This document shows, in pieces, positions 25,621-35,924 of a stretch of DNA of 64,000 nucleotides. The notes beneath the pieces are model-generated. The model ran no database searches. It was not told where the DNA came from and was given only the letters and a program-made list of their open reading frames with translations. Source of the stretch: Natronohydrobacter sp. (GTDB lineage: Bacteria > Pseudomonadota > Alphaproteobacteria > Rhodobacterales > Rhodobacteraceae); NCBI GenBank assembly GCA_030603695.1, contig JAUVXF010000002.1, positions 184,015-248,014 on the forward strand, in the 5' to 3' direction. Made by a program: the position numbers and the translations under genes. Position 1 is the stretch's first letter. Every line of letters begins with the position of its first letter.

Positions 25621-26799
25621 TTAGTGGAACTTGACGGTCACGAATTCGCCATTTTCCACCACATATTCACGGTAGAACCCGGCAGCCTCGCCCGGCCCGA
25701 CCAGCGTAACGTTGGTTGCGCCCTCGTAGTTGATTTCACCACCATTCGCGAGGATTTCCAGACCCTTGGCCAGTTCACCCGGCAAGATTGGCTCGCCAGG
25801 CTCGTTCGCCACATTCAAGATGTTAGCGGCAATGCCAGCAGGTGTTGCTTCACCGGCGGCTTGGGCTGCCAGTGCCAGAAGGGCCGCAGCATCATAGCTT
25901 TCGCGGGTATAGCTGGACTGGCCCTGAACGCCCGCAGCTTCTGCCATTGCGTGGAACAGGTCTGCACCTTCGCCAGCGGCCCAAGGAATTGTGCCCACAG
26001 TGCCTTCCAGCGCGTCGCCCACATTCGCGATCAACTCATCGCCGAACATGCCGTCGCCCATGAAGAAATTCTCAAAGGCGCCCAGTTCATAGGCTGTGCG
26101 GATCATGGAGCCGCCGCCATCGACATAGCCCAGCACGACCAGCGCCTCGCCACCGGCAGAGGCCAGCTGGCCCACTTCGGCAGAGTAATCGCCACGCGCT
26201 TCTTCATGCGCCACTTTCGAGGTGATTGATCCGCCCATTTCAATAAAGGCGGCTTCAAACGCATTGGCAAAGCCTGCGCCGTAATCATTGTTGGTATAGG
26301 TCAATGCTACCTGGGAGAAGCCGCGCTCTTTCACGATACCAGCCAGAACAGCACCCTGACGCGCATCAGACGGGGCTGTGCGGTAGAAAAGGCCGTTTGA
26401 TTCTGTTGTTGTGAAAGCGGGCGAAGTTGCCGAAGGTGAAATCATCGGAATACCTGCCGACATGGCCACGTTTTGCAAAACGGCCATCGTCACGCCAGAG
26501 CAATCCGCACCCATGATGGCCACAACCCCATCAGAAGAGATCATGCGCTCTGCGGCAGCTTGAGCGGCAGAAGAATCCACGCAGGTTGAATCCGCGCGAA
26601 CGGGGGTGATTGTCTCGCCACCCAGAAACAGGCCGCTTTCGCTGATTTCGCGAAATGCCATTTCTGCACCATCCGCCATGTGCGGGGTGATGGATTCAAT
26701 CGGGCCAGTAAAGCCCAGCAAAACGCCCATCTTCACTTCGCCAGCCGCCATGCCTGCGGAAAGGGCCAGCGCGGTGCTGGCAAGAAGAAGCTTTTTCAT
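25621..26799 (-). CDS. livK: Branched-chain amino-acid-type ABC transporter substrate-binding protein
   Basis: This 392-residue periplasmic binding protein has a signal peptide ending near MAAGEV (residue 20). The type I periplasmic-binding fold (Peripla_BP_6) is evident from VLLGFTGPIESITPHMADGAEMAFREI, then GADCSGVTMAVLQNVAMSAGIPMISPSATSP in outline. The ligand is unknown; branched-chain amino acids, other amino acids, amides or short-chain organic acids are all possible for this family. GGGAGA precedes the ATG. It heads the operon livK-livG-exported protein-livF-livH-livM-mocA-like. Two adjacent palindromes lie 35-73 bases upstream of the start. Confidence 0.92.
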   Translation of the reverse strand: MKKLLLASTALALSAGMAAGEVKMGVLLGFTGPIESITPHMADGAEMAFREISESGLFLGGETITPVRADSTCVDSSAAQAAAERMISSDGVVAIMGADCSGVTMAVLQNVAMSAGIPMISPSATSPAFTTTESNGLFYRTAPSDARQGAVLAGIVKERGFSQVALTYTNNDYGAGFANAFEAAFIEMGGSITSKVAHEEARGDYSAEVGQLASAGGEALVVLGYVDGGGSMIRTAYELGAFENFFMGDGMFGDELIANVGDALEGTVGTIPWAAGEGADLFHAMAEAAGVQGQSSYTRESYDAAALLALAAQAAGEATPAGIAANILNVANEPGEPILPGELAKGLEILANGGEINYEGATNVTLVGPGEAAGFYREYVVENGEFVTVKFH

Positions 26800-26833
26800 A
26801 AGAAGTCTCCCACAAGTTTGTTATCTCCTGATA

Positions 26834-26871
26834 CGCATGCCATGCATGCGCATCCGGCGGTTTAAACCGCC
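26834..26871. promoter_or_regulatory. Two adjacent palindromes upstream of livK
   Basis: CGCATGC-CAT-GCATGCG (26834-26850) is followed six bases later by the perfect 16-bp palindrome GGCGGTTTAAACCGCC (26856-26871). They lie 35-73 bases before the livK start, in the 183-base gap between guaA and livK. They could be operators for a regulator of the transporter, or a leader hairpin pair. No regulator gene is nearby. Confidence 0.5.
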
Positions 26872-26982
26872 TTGCCCACTTGCCTAGCATGGGGCTTTGG
26901 CAAGGGAAAGATTTTTCGAACACCGCAAACTGTCACGCTGAAAGGCATATAGGATTCCGGGCAGTTGCCAAAGTTCTGGGCG

Positions 26983-28542
26983 CTATTCCAGCTCGATCGT
27001 GCCGGGCGGTTTGCTGGTGCAATCATAGAACACCCGGTTCACCCCGCGCACTTCATTGATGATCCGCGTGGCGGTTTCGCCAAGGAAATCATGGGTGAAC
27101 GGATAATAATCCGCGGTCATCCCGTCCACCGATGTCACGGCGCGCAAGGCAAGGGCAAAATCATAGGTGCGGCCGTCGCCCATCACACCCACGGTGCGCA
27201 TGGGCAGGATTGCGGCAAAGGCCTGCCAGATGTCATCATACAGGCCATGCTTGCGGATCTGGTCGATATAGACAGCATCGGCACGGCGCAGGATATCCAG
27301 CTTCTCGCGCGTGATCTCTCCGGGGCAGCGAATGGCCAGACCGGGGCCGGGGAAGGGGTGGCGGCCAATAAATTTGTCCGGCAGGCCCAGTTCACGCCCC
27401 AAAGCGCGCACTTCATCCTTGAAGAGTTCGCGCAAAGGCTCGACCAGCTTCAGCCCCATCTTTTCGGGCAATCCGCCGACATTATGGTGCGATTTGATCG
27501 TCACTGATGGCCCGCCCGAAAAGCTGACGGATTCAATCACATCCGGGTAAAGCGTGCCTTGGGCCAGAAACTCTGCCCCTTCAATCTGATTGGCGTATTT
27601 CTGGAACACATCAATGAACAATCGCCCAATGATCTTGCGCTTTGTTTCCGGGTCGGAAACCCCTTCCAACTCGCCAAGAAAGAGATCGGATTCATCGGCA
27701 TGGATAAGCGGGATATTATATGTGTCGCGGAACATAGAGACGACTTCTTCCGCCTCGTTCAGCCGCAATAGCCCATGATCCACGAAAACGCAGGTCAGCT
27801 GGTCGCCAATCGCCTCATGAATCAACACGGCCGCGACAGAGGAATCCACCCCCCCCGACAAGCCACAGATCACCTGTTTGTCACCCACCTGCGCGCGGAT
27901 TTTGGCAATTGCCTCTTCGCGGTAAGCGCCCATTGTCCAATCGCCAGTGAAACCCGCAAGACGCAGGAAATTGCCCAGCATCTGCGCCCCTTGGGGCGTG
28001 TGGTGGACTTCGGGGTGGAATTGCACCGCATAGAAGCGGCGCGCATGATCGGCCACAATCGCAAAGGGTGCGTTGGGCGAGGTGGCAATCACCTCAAAGC
28101 CCGGTGCCAGATCGGTCACGCGGTCGCCATGGCTCATCCAGACTTGTTCGCGCCCGGCCTCGAACAGCCCCGCGAATATCCCGTCAGAGATATGGCCTGC
28201 CGCAGGTTCCACATAGGCGCGGCCAAATTCCGCATGGTGGCCTGATTCGACCCGCCCACCAAGCTGCGCCATCATCACCTGTTGGCCGTAGCAGATGCCA
28301 AATAGCGGCACGCCCATCTCAAACAGGTAATCCGGCGCGCGGGGGCTGCCCGGTTGCGGCACAGAGCCGGGGCCGCCCGACAGGATAACCGCCTTGGGCT
28401 TGCGTGCCTTCAGAAATGCCGTATCCACATTCTGAAATGGGTGAATTTCGCAATAAACCCGGCTTTCGCGCAAACGCCGCGCAATAAGCTGGGTGACTTG
28501 CGATCCGAAGTCGATGATAAGGCAGAAATCATGCTGTGTCAT
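26983..28542 (-). CDS. guaA: GMP synthase (glutamine-hydrolysing)
   Basis: This 519-residue enzyme makes GMP from XMP, ATP and glutamine. The class I amidotransferase domain (about 1-195) has the nucleophile C84 in GICYGQQ and the H176/E178 pair in VQFHPEVH. The ATP-pyrophosphatase domain has the P-loop SGGVDSS (229-235). The C-terminal dimerisation domain ends with the conserved PPGTIELE, as in GuaA. The frame is open to 28617, but the ATG at 28542 gives the normal N-terminus. It is 40 bases downstream of the glycerate kinase gene. Confidence 0.97.
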   Translation of the reverse strand: MTQHDFCLIIDFGSQVTQLIARRLRESRVYCEIHPFQNVDTAFLKARKPKAVILSGGPGSVPQPGSPRAPDYLFEMGVPLFGICYGQQVMMAQLGGRVESGHHAEFGRAYVEPAAGHISDGIFAGLFEAGREQVWMSHGDRVTDLAPGFEVIATSPNAPFAIVADHARRFYAVQFHPEVHHTPQGAQMLGNFLRLAGFTGDWTMGAYREEAIAKIRAQVGDKQVICGLSGGVDSSVAAVLIHEAIGDQLTCVFVDHGLLRLNEAEEVVSMFRDTYNIPLIHADESDLFLGELEGVSDPETKRKIIGRLFIDVFQKYANQIEGAEFLAQGTLYPDVIESVSFSGGPSVTIKSHHNVGGLPEKMGLKLVEPLRELFKDEVRALGRELGLPDKFIGRHPFPGPGLAIRCPGEITREKLDILRRADAVYIDQIRKHGLYDDIWQAFAAILPMRTVGVMGDGRTYDFALALRAVTSVDGMTADYYPFTHDFLGETATRIINEVRGVNRVFYDCTSKPPGTIELE

Positions 28543-28582
28543 GGCGCATCGCTTATGCCAAAGGCGGCGGTCAGGCAAGGGT

Positions 28583-29800
28583 TCACGCGCAAGAGAGGAT
28601 CTGCAAATCGGCCACATTCGTGCCCGTGCCGCCTGTGATCAGCAAATCCCCGGCCAGTGAAAGGGCGCGGTGGCTGTCATTATTGGCCAAAAGCGCGCGC
28701 GGATCGCCGCCGGCCGCACGAATGCGCGCGCAGGTTGCGCCATCAACTACCGCGCCGGCGGCCTCTGTGGGGCCATCGCGGCCATCGGTTCCGCCAGAGA
28801 GAAAGCGCCAATCCGCCCGCCCTTCCAAGGCCAGCGCAAGGCGCAAGGCAAGTTCCTGATTGCGCCCGCCCAGCCCGGTGCCGCGCAGCGTGACTGTGGT
28901 TTCCCCGCCCATGATATGCAGGCCGGGCCGGGTTTGGGCCAAATCGGCAAGGGTTTGGGCTGCCGCGCCCACATCGCCCACAAGCGGCTTATCCATGCGC
29001 AGCGCCTCCGGCCGCGCCTGCGCCATCGCGCCAACAGAGCGCGCGTTAGACCCAATCAGCCGGTTTTCGGCGGCGGGCAGATCGTGCCCGCTATCGGGGC
29101 GCAAAAGTGCCTCTCGTGCGGGGTTTGGCAACCGCGCCCACAGCCCGCGGGCGCGCAAATCGGCCACCACATCCGCGCGCGCCGCGATTGGCGCCACCGT
29201 GGGGCCGGATGCAATGGCGCGCAGATCATCGCCAATCACATCCGAGAGAATCAGCGCTGTCACCGGGGCAGGGGCGGCGGTGCGTAACAGCCCGCCTCCT
29301 TTCAGCCGTGACAGGTGCTGGCGCACGGCATTCATCGCCACGATATCCAGCCCCGCGCCCAACAAAATCTCGCTGACATGTGCCTTGTCTGCCAGCGACA
29401 GCCCCGCCACAGGCGCAACAATCAGCGCAGAGCCGCCGCCAGAGACAAGCACCAGAACCCTGTCATCTGGCCCGGCCTGCGCAAGCAGCGCCTCTGCCGC
29501 TTGGCCTGCGCGCAGGCTTTCGGCATCTGGCACGGGATGGCCCGCCGCAATCAGCTCTGCGCCCGGAACTTCCATGGCGTTTTCACGGTTTGTGACCACA
29601 AGCGCACCAGCAGGTGTAGGAATAAGCGGCAGCGCGGCCTTTGCCATTGTGCAGGCCGCTTTGCCAAAGGCCAGCAGGAACATCCTGTCGCATGGGGCAA
29701 GGGGCCGGGTGCGGAGGTTTTCTTGCACGGCCGCGAACGGGTCTGCGGCCTGCACACCGATCTGGAATAGAGCAATCATGTCTTCGCGTGTCAGTGGCAT
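28583..29800 (-). CDS. Glycerate 2-kinase (MOFRL/TtuD family)
   Basis: This 405-residue protein has the N-terminal DUF4147-type glycerate kinase region with [15 protein letters not shown] and [12 protein letters not shown], and a C-terminal MOFRL domain with [22 protein letters not shown] and [13 protein letters not shown]. These enzymes phosphorylate glycerate at C2 (some related proteins act as hydroxypyruvate reductases), feeding 2-phosphoglycerate into lower glycolysis. The ATG at 29800 has a GGCGAGG site; the open frame extends to 30097 but crosses the divergent fabG. It precedes guaA on the same strand by 40 bases. Confidence 0.9.
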   Translation of the reverse strand: MPLTREDMIALFQIGVQAADPFAAVQENLRTRPLAPCDRMFLLAFGKAACTMAKAALPLIPTPAGALVVTNRENAMEVPGAELIAAGHPVPDAESLRAGQAAEALLAQAGPDDRVLVLVSGGGSALIVAPVAGLSLADKAHVSEILLGAGLDIVAMNAVRQHLSRLKGGGLLRTAAPAPVTALILSDVIGDDLRAIASGPTVAPIAARADVVADLRARGLWARLPNPAREALLRPDSGHDLPAAENRLIGSNARSVGAMAQARPEALRMDKPLVGDVGAAAQTLADLAQTRPGLHIMGGETTVTLRGTGLGGRNQELALRLALALEGRADWRFLSGGTDGRDGPTEAAGAVVDGATCARIRAAGGDPRALLANNDSHRALSLAGDLLITGGTGTNVADLQILSCA

Positions 29801-29932
29801 TTGCCTCGCCTTTCCAGCCGGATTTGGGGCTTTTCTGTGCCATGCAAGCGCCAAGTTGACAATGGCGCGGCCTGCCTGCGCTTGATATAGAGCGCAGGAA
29901 AGTTTGATGCACTTACAAGGAAAGGAATATCC

Positions 29933-30670
29933 ATGTTCGATCTGACAGGGAAATGCGCGCTGATAACCGGGGCCTCTGGCGGGATCGGGGCAGAGATTGC
30001 ACGCGCGCTGCATGGGGCAGGGGCCACAATCGCCATTTCCGGCACGCGCGAGGCCCCTTTGGAAGCGCTGGCCGCAGAACTGGGCGCGCGCGTTCATATT
30101 CTGCCCTGCAACCTGTCAGACCCACAGGCCGTAGAGGCCCTGCCAAAAGCGGCCAGTGATGCCATGGGGGCCTTGGATATTCTGGTCAATAACGCCGGCA
30201 TCACCCGCGATACGCTGATGATGCGCATGTCAGACGAGCAGTGGTCGCAAGTGCTGGATGTGAACCTGACCGCCGCCATGCGCCTGATGCGCGCCAGCCT
30301 GCGCGGCATGATGAAAGCGCGTTGGGGGCGGATTATCAACATCTCCTCTATCGTTGGGGCAACGGGCAATCCGGGGCAGGGCAATTATGTGGCGGCCAAG
30401 GCGGGGCTTGTGGGCCTGTCAAAGGCGCTGGCGCAAGAAGTGGCGTCTCGCGGGATAACGGTGAATTGCGTGGCCCCCGGCTTTATCGCCACCCCCATGA
30501 CAGAGGCGCTGAGCGAGGCCCAGCAAGAGGCGATCAATCAACGCATTCCCGCAAGCCGCATGGGCACCCCCGCAGAGATTGCGGCGGGTGTGCTGTATCT
30601 TGCCAGCCCAGAGGCAGGCTATGTTACCGGGGCGGTGCTGCATATCAATGGCGGCATGGCAATGGTCTAA
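29933..30670 (+). CDS. fabG: 3-oxoacyl-[acyl-carrier-protein] reductase
   Basis: This 245-residue short-chain dehydrogenase carries out the NADPH-dependent reduction of 3-ketoacyl-ACP in fatty acid elongation. It has the cofactor motif TGASGGIG (12-19), NNAG (86-89) and the catalytic triad S139, Y152 and K156. The NPGQGNYVAAKAG and ALAQEVASRGITVNCVAPGFI segments match FabG. An AAGGAAA site precedes the ATG. It is upstream of acpP, as is usual for fab clusters, though fabD is not seen beside it. Confidence 0.95.
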   Translation: MFDLTGKCALITGASGGIGAEIARALHGAGATIAISGTREAPLEALAAELGARVHILPCNLSDPQAVEALPKAASDAMGALDILVNNAGITRDTLMMRMSDEQWSQVLDVNLTAAMRLMRASLRGMMKARWGRIINISSIVGATGNPGQGNYVAAKAGLVGLSKALAQEVASRGITVNCVAPGFIATPMTEALSEAQQEAINQRIPASRMGTPAEIAAGVLYLASPEAGYVTGAVLHINGGMAMV

Positions 30671-30741
30671 GCGTGCGCGAATCCATTTGAGGCGCGCGAG
30701 GGCTGTGCTATAGCCTTGGCGTGCGGCAACGGACAACAGGC

Positions 30742-30770
30742 TTGACCTGAAGCGCCTTAGGCCCTATTGG
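30742..30770 (+). promoter_or_regulatory. Candidate sigma-70-type promoter for acpP
   Basis: TTGACC and TATTGG are separated by 17 bases. They lie about 80 bases before the acpP start in the 177-base fabG-acpP gap. The -10 element is a modest match, so this is tentative. Confidence 0.4.
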
Positions 30771-30847
30771 CCGCGCAACATGCCGAATTCACGGCGGTGA
30801 ACGAGGGATTTCAAGGCCGGAACCCGGCAAAACCTAAGGGGAAGAAC

Positions 30848-31081
30848 ATGAGCGATATCGCTGATCGTGTGAAGAAGATCGTGGTCGAGCATCTGGGCGT
30901 CGATGAAGGCAAGATCACTGAAGGCGCGTCCTTCATTGATGATCTGGGCGCAGACAGCCTGGACACTGTTGAATTGGTGATGGCTTTTGAAGAAGAGTTC
31001 GGGATCGAGATCCCGGATGATGCCGCCGAGAATATTCAGACTTTTGGCGATGCAGTAAAATTCATCTCCGAAGCTGCCTGA
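30848..31081 (+). CDS. acpP: Acyl carrier protein
   Basis: This is a 77-residue acidic protein. The phosphopantetheine attachment serine is S37 in [19 protein letters not shown]. It carries growing acyl chains on the 4'-phosphopantetheine arm for fatty acid synthesis and other acylation reactions. The frame is open upstream to 30767, but an AAGGGGAAG site directly precedes the ATG at 30848 and the family starts there. A strong terminator follows, so it can be transcribed on its own or with fabG. Confidence 0.98.
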   Translation: MSDIADRVKKIVVEHLGVDEGKITEGASFIDDLGADSLDTVELVMAFEEEFGIEIPDDAAENIQTFGDAVKFISEAA

Positions 31082-31103
31082 TCCCTTTCGGAAACAGGGT
31101 TTT

Positions 31104-31136
31104 AAAAACGCCACCTGCTTTGCGGGTGGCGTTTTT
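31104..31136 (+). terminator. Rho-independent terminator of acpP
   Basis: An 11-bp stem (AAAACGCCACC against GGTGGCGTTTT) and a T tract start 23 bases past the acpP stop. Confidence 0.93.
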
Positions 31137-31238
31137 CATTGCAGAATCAATATCACAACTGTTTGGGGCGGCGCTGATGCTCTTGGCGCGCCAGCCGCGA
31201 AGGCGTAGAAGAAAATTCCAAGATTGAAGGATAAGCCC

Positions 31239-33551
31239 GTGCTCGATTCCGCTTTGCGCATTACCCAGAACATTGCCACCGAAATTCAGGCGCGGCCCGC
31301 ACAGGTGGCCAGCGCAATCACGCTTCTGGATGAAGGCGCGACAGTGCCCTTTATCGCGCGCTACCGCAAAGAGGTGACAGGGGGCTTGGATGACACGCAA
31401 TTGCGCCTGCTTGCCGACAGGCTGGGCTATTTGCGCGAATTGGAAGCGCGGCGCAAAGTGATCCTCGAATCAATCGCGGCGCAAGACAAGCTGACAGATA
31501 GTTTGGCGCGCGATATCGCACGCGCCGAAACCAAGGCCGCGCTGGAAGATATCTATCTGCCCTATAAGCCCAAACGCCGCACCAAGGCGATGATTGCGCG
31601 CGAAAACGGGTTGGAACCTTTGCTGCGCGCGATTCTCGACAATCGCGCGACTGCGCCAGAGGCTTTGGCAGAGCGCTATATCTGCGAAGCTGTCCCAACC
31701 GTAAAAGCGGCGCTGGATGGCGCGCGCGATATTCTGACAGAGGAATTGAGCGAGAATGCCGCCCTTCTGGGCAAGCTGCGCGGCTTCTTGCGCGACAATG
31801 GCCTGATTGCCGCGCGCGTTTTGCCGGGCAAAGAGGGCGAGGGTGCGAAATTCTCTGATTATTTTGACCATACCGAGGCTTTGGCTAAAATCCCGTCACA
31901 CAGGGCCTTGGCCATTTTGCGCGCAGCCAAGGAAGAGATTGTCACCATCGATATCGGCCCAGACCCGGAAACAGGGCTGCCACGGGTGCAAGACATGATC
32001 GCGGCGGAAATCGGTATTCGCGGCACAGGGCCGGGGGATGCCTGGCTGCGCAAGGCGGCGGAATGGACATGGCGTGTAAAACTAAGCCTGTCGATGTATT
32101 CTGATCTGATGGCCGAATTGCGCGCCCGCGCGCATGAAGATGCAATCGCGGTTTTTGCCCGCAACCTGAAGGATTTGTTGCTGGCCGCACCGGCCGGGCC
32201 AAAAGTGACAATCGGGCTTGATCCGGGCATTCGCACCGGGGTGAAATTGGCGCTGGTAGATGCGACAGGCAAGGTTCTGGCGACAGATACGCTATACCCG
32301 TTCCAGCCGCGCAATGATCTGCGCGGCGCACAAGCGCGTCTGCTGGAGGTGATCCGCCAGCACGGGGTGGAACTGATCGCCATCGGCAATGGCACGGCCA
32401 GCCGCGAGACACAGGCCATGGTAACTGACGCGCTGAAGCTGCTGCCCCAAGGTGTTGCGCGGCCCACAAGCGTGATCGTGTCAGAGGCGGGGGCCTCGGT
32501 GTATTCGGCCTCGGAGCTGGCGGCGCGCGAATTCCCCGATCTGGATGTCTCGTTGCGGGGGGCTGTTTCCATCGCGCGGCGGCTGCAAGACCCTTTGGCC
32601 GAATTGGTGAAAATCACGCCCCAATCCATCGGCGTGGGCCAGTATCAGCATGATGTGGATCAGCGCCGCCTGACACAGGCGCTTGACGGCGTGGTGGAAG
32701 ATGCGGTGAATGCGGTTGGGGTGGAGTTGAACATCGCCTCTGCGCCCTTGCTGGCGCGTGTGGCAGGGCTTGGGGCATCGCTTGCGCAAGCCATTGTCGC
32801 CCATCGTGACGCGCATGGCGCGTTCGCCAATCGCAAGGCGCTGCTGAAAGTGGCCGGGCTTGGCCCCAAGGCGTTTGAACAATGCGCAGGGTTTTTGCGC
32901 TTGCGCGACAGTTCCGAGCCGCTGGACGCCACATCGGTTCACCCCGAAGCTTACGGCGTGGCCCGCAAGATCGTGGCCGCCTGCGGGCGCGATATTCGCG
33001 CCATCATGGGCGCGCCAGACGCGCTGCGCGGCCTGCGCGCCGAAGATTTCGTGGCCGAGAATTTCGGCCTGCCCACGGTGCGCGATATTTTCGCCGAACT
33101 GGAAAAACCGGGCCGCGATCCGCGCCCCAGTTTCGTGACAGCGCGGTTTGCCGATGGCGTGGATGATATCCGCGATCTGCGCCCCGGCATGCTGCTGGAA
33201 GGCACTGTTACCAATGTTGCGGCCTTTGGCGCCTTCGTGGATATCGGGGTGCATCAGGACGGGTTGGTGCATGTCAGCCAACTGGCCGATCGTTTCGTGA
33301 AAGACCCGCATGAGGTGGTCAAGGCGGGCGATGTGGTGAAAGTGCGGGTGACAGAGGTGGATGTGGCACGCAAACGTATTGGCCTGAGCATGCGCAAAGA
33401 TGGCGCGGCCCCAGAACCGCGCGGGCAAGAGGCGCGCGCAAAACCTGCACAAACGGGCCGCCCCGCCAAAACCCAGGCCGCTCCGTCAAAGCCCGGCAGC
33501 GATCAGGGCGCTTTGGGCGCGGCCCTGTTGCAAGCCATGCGCAAAACCTGA
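31239..33551 (+). CDS. tex: Tex-type RNA-binding transcription accessory protein with S1 domain
   Basis: This is a 770-residue Tex protein. The N-terminal helical domain has VPFIARYRKEVTGGLDD; a YqgF/RNase H-like domain (GLDPGIRTGVKLALVD) sits near the middle; helix-hairpin-helix motifs follow (VAGLGASLAQAIV and LLKVAGLGPKAFEQ). A C-terminal S1 domain at about 645-715 starts LRPGMLLEGTVTNVAAFGAFVDIG. A Lys/Ala/Pro tail closes the protein. Tex binds nucleic acid and influences transcription and stress tolerance in several bacteria; its exact role is unsettled. GTG at 31239 is preferred because GAAGGA lies 8 bases upstream; a TTG at 31224 would add five residues. Confidence 0.95.
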   Translation: MLDSALRITQNIATEIQARPAQVASAITLLDEGATVPFIARYRKEVTGGLDDTQLRLLADRLGYLRELEARRKVILESIAAQDKLTDSLARDIARAETKAALEDIYLPYKPKRRTKAMIARENGLEPLLRAILDNRATAPEALAERYICEAVPTVKAALDGARDILTEELSENAALLGKLRGFLRDNGLIAARVLPGKEGEGAKFSDYFDHTEALAKIPSHRALAILRAAKEEIVTIDIGPDPETGLPRVQDMIAAEIGIRGTGPGDAWLRKAAEWTWRVKLSLSMYSDLMAELRARAHEDAIAVFARNLKDLLLAAPAGPKVTIGLDPGIRTGVKLALVDATGKVLATDTLYPFQPRNDLRGAQARLLEVIRQHGVELIAIGNGTASRETQAMVTDALKLLPQGVARPTSVIVSEAGASVYSASELAAREFPDLDVSLRGAVSIARRLQDPLAELVKITPQSIGVGQYQHDVDQRRLTQALDGVVEDAVNAVGVELNIASAPLLARVAGLGASLAQAIVAHRDAHGAFANRKALLKVAGLGPKAFEQCAGFLRLRDSSEPLDATSVHPEAYGVARKIVAACGRDIRAIMGAPDALRGLRAEDFVAENFGLPTVRDIFAELEKPGRDPRPSFVTARFADGVDDIRDLRPGMLLEGTVTNVAAFGAFVDIGVHQDGLVHVSQLADRFVKDPHEVVKAGDVVKVRVTEVDVARKRIGLSMRKDGAAPEPRGQEARAKPAQTGRPAKTQAAPSKPGSDQGALGAALLQAMRKT

Positions 33552-33586
33552 AAAAAGCCCCGTCTGTTGCGGCAGGCGGGGTTTTT
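33552..33586. terminator. Bidirectional terminator between tex and rimO
   Basis: A-tract, CCCCGTCTG/CAGGCGGGG stem with one G-T wobble, six-base loop and T tract. It fits between the convergent stop codons and has A/T tracts on both sides, so it can serve both genes. Confidence 0.88.
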
Positions 33587-33590
33587 GCCC

Positions 33591-34973
33591 TTAGCCCAGT
33601 GGAACAATCTGGCCCCAAAGGTCATATTCGCCGGTCTCATCCACCACGACACTGACGATATCGCCGGGCGCAAGCCCCTCTGTGCCCGAATCGATAAACA
33701 GATTTCCGTCAATCTCTGGCGCATCGGCCTTGGTGCGGCAGGTGGCAACGCCATCGGCGTCAATCTCATCCACGATCACCTCCAGCCGCTTCCCAAGTTT
33801 GGCGGCAAGCTTCGCCTCGGAAATTGCCTGCGCCTTTTCCATGAAGCGCTCCCAGCGTTCGGCCTTTACCGCATCGGGCACATGGTCTGGCAGCGCGTTT
33901 GACCGTGCGCCTTTCACGTTTTCATATTGAAAACAGCCCACGCGATCCAATTGTGCTTCATCCAGCCAATCCAGCAAATGCTGGAACTCCGCCTCTGTTT
34001 CGCCGGGATAGCCCACGATGAAGGTAGAGCGCAGGGTGATGTCCGGGCAAATGCTGCGCCATTCGGCAATGCGCTCCAACGTTTTTTCGCCCGCCGCCGG
34101 GCGGGCCATGCGGCGCAGCGTTTCGGGGTGGGAATGCTGAAACGGGATATCCAGATAGGGCAGCACCAGCCCTTCGGCCATCAGCGGGATAATCTCGCGC
34201 ACATGGGGGTAGGGATAGACATAATGCAGCCGCACCCAGGCGCCCAGCGTGCCAAGATCACGCGCCAGATCGGTGATATGGGCGCGGTGGCCCTTGTCGG
34301 TTGCGTGTTTGATATCCACACCGTAAGCGGATGTATCCTGACTGATCACCAGCAATTCGCGCACGCCCGCCGCGACCAGCTTTTCCGCCTCGCGCATCAC
34401 CGCATGGGCGGGCCGCGATACCAGCCGCCCGCGCATATCGGGGATAATGCAAAACTTGCACTTATGGTTGCAACCCTCAGAAATCTTTAGATAACTGTAA
34501 TGGCGCGGCGTCAGGCTTACGCCCGTGGCGGGCAAAAGATCAATAAACGGATCGGGCGCGGGGGGCACGGCTTTGTGCACAGCATCCAGCACTTGTTCAT
34601 ATTGGTGCGGGCCTGTTACGGCCAACACCTTGGGATGAGCGCCTGTGATATACTCTGGCTCTGCCCCCAGACAGCCTGTCACAATCACACGGCCATTCTC
34701 TTTCAGCGCTTCGCCAATCGCTTCCAGACTTTCGGCCTTGGCGCTGTCCAGAAAGCCGCAAGTGTTCACGATCACCGCATCTGCGCCGGAATAATCGGGC
34801 GATATGCCATAGCCTTCGGCGCGAAGGCGCGTCAGAATGCGTTCGCTATCCACCAGCGCCTTGGGGCAGCCAAGCGAGACCATGCCAATGGTTGGCTGGC
34901 CGGGGCGGGGCGCATCGCGCAATTGCGCGCGCGGGGCGATATCGGGGCGTAGCTGGGGCGGATTCTGTGACAT
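33591..34973 (-). CDS. rimO: Ribosomal protein S12 methylthiotransferase
   Basis: This 460-residue radical-SAM enzyme methylthiolates the conserved aspartate of ribosomal protein S12. The N-terminal UPF0004 domain provides three cluster cysteines (C36 in SLGCPKA, C72 in [10 protein letters not shown]101 in TGCLGA). The radical-SAM cluster motif is C168-x3-C172-x2-C175 in [12 protein letters not shown]-terminal TRAM domain ends the protein. The [14 protein letters not shown] segment distinguishes RimO from MiaB. ATG at 34973 is used; an ATG three codons upstream (34982) is equally possible, as neither has a clear ribosome site. Confidence 0.95.
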   Translation of the reverse strand: MSQNPPQLRPDIAPRAQLRDAPRPGQPTIGMVSLGCPKALVDSERILTRLRAEGYGISPDYSGADAVIVNTCGFLDSAKAESLEAIGEALKENGRVIVTGCLGAEPEYITGAHPKVLAVTGPHQYEQVLDAVHKAVPPAPDPFIDLLPATGVSLTPRHYSYLKISEGCNHKCKFCIIPDMRGRLVSRPAHAVMREAEKLVAAGVRELLVISQDTSAYGVDIKHATDKGHRAHITDLARDLGTLGAWVRLHYVYPYPHVREIIPLMAEGLVLPYLDIPFQHSHPETLRRMARPAAGEKTLERIAEWRSICPDITLRSTFIVGYPGETEAEFQHLLDWLDEAQLDRVGCFQYENVKGARSNALPDHVPDAVKAERWERFMEKAQAISEAKLAAKLGKRLEVIVDEIDADGVATCRTKADAPEIDGNLFIDSGTEGLAPGDIVSVVVDETGEYDLWGQIVPLG

Positions 34974-35066
34974 GGACGGCATATAATCCAGCACGAGAGC
35001 GGCGGAAAGCCCCTTGCATGCGCCGTGCGAGGGGTAATGCGGGAAAGGCGCGCTGGCCCGACATCC

Positions 35067-35121
35067 AACACAGCCGCCAGCCTTGTCTTTGGCAGGGTTG
35101 GTTGTGGCAAGGCGCTGTGTT
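35067..35121 (-). repeat. Inverted repeat in the imuA-like/rimO gap
   Basis: An outer 8-bp pair (35067-35074 with 35114-35121) encloses an inner CCTTG/CAAGG pair. It lies 64 bases downstream of the ImuA-like stop on the minus strand and could end that transcript. The rest of this 211-base gap holds no recognisable feature. Confidence 0.45.
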
Positions 35122-35184
35122 TTGGACGCCAAGCAATCCGCGCGGTATATGTTTTCGCAAGCCTTGCACAGGCAACCAATCGCG

Positions 35185-35790
35185 CTAGGCGTTGGTTGTA
35201 ACATCCAGCGATGTGGTGACATGCCACGCGGCTTTGGGGGCCATGCGTGCGCGCAGACGTTCCAGCCGCCATATGGGGCTGATCTGAGATTGTGTTGACG
35301 CGCGCGCATCGCAGGGGGCCAGATGCCAGCGGCTTTCTACCCCCGGCGCGTCCCCTTGTTCTGGGGTCAGAACCACGCCCCACAACTGCCTGTCGGCGCG
35401 CCGTGCAAGCCCGGCTTCTGCTGCCAGATGCAGGCGGCGCAGCGGTGTCAGTGCAGGCGGGCTGGAAAGCTCGATCACCACCAACGCCACCGCACCAGAG
35501 CGCAGCGCCTCTTCGGCGCAACCCAGTGCCTCTGCTTCGCGCGGCGGGCTAAGCACGATAAGCCCCGCCGGGCTGGCCCATTCCGCCACGCCCTGCGGGT
35601 GCAAGTGTTCCGCACTCCAACCGGGGCGCAGCCAGATCACTGGTGCGCCCATAGGCAAACGCGCCATCAGCCAAACCGCAAGCGTGCGCCGCGCAGGCCC
35701 GCAAAATTCATGTGCGCGGCCGGGCTGCAATTGCAGGATATCGGCCAATCTCTCCGATGAGATGGCAAGTTGGTGCGCGCGGTTTTGCAT
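35185..35790 (-). CDS. ImuA-like (RecA-related) SOS protein, no imuB adjacent
   Basis: This 201-residue protein resembles the short ImuA proteins of alphaproteobacteria. These are degenerate RecA-fold partners of the ImuB-DnaE2 mutagenic translesion polymerase. Visible features are the [18 protein letters not shown] segment, [20 protein letters not shown] (Walker-B-like region) and [15 protein letters not shown] canonical ATP-binding P-loop is absent, which is usual for ImuA. A perfect alphaproteobacterial SOS box lies directly upstream. The normal partners imuB and dnaE2 are not adjacent: the next gene downstream is rimO, 211 bases away. The family call rests on the sequence pattern plus the SOS box. 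Confidence 0.68.
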   Translation of the reverse strand: MQNRAHQLAISSERLADILQLQPGRAHEFCGPARRTLAVWLMARLPMGAPVIWLRPGWSAEHLHPQGVAEWASPAGLIVLSPPREAEALGCAEEALRSGAVALVVIELSSPPALTPLRRLHLAAEAGLARRADRQLWGVVLTPEQGDAPGVESRWHLAPCDARASTQSQISPIWRLERLRARMAPKAAWHVTTSLDVTTNA

Positions 35791-35794
35791 GCAT

Positions 35795-35809
35795 GTTCCA
35801 TTTTTGTTC
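35795..35809 (-). promoter_or_regulatory. LexA (SOS) box upstream of the ImuA-like gene
   Basis: GTTC-CATTTTT-GTTC is a perfect match to the alphaproteobacterial LexA operator GTTC-N7-GTTC. It lies 4-18 bases before the ImuA-like start, where bound LexA would block transcription. Confidence 0.85.
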
Positions 35810-35924
35810 TAAAGTGCCATATCCCCCGCACTCACGCAATCCTGTTTGGGCGCAGGGGAAAACAGGGTGCGGGGCGGGGGCAGATTTGCTAGGCTTTTCC
35901 CGTTCTCAGAAAGGATGCCTGCCC

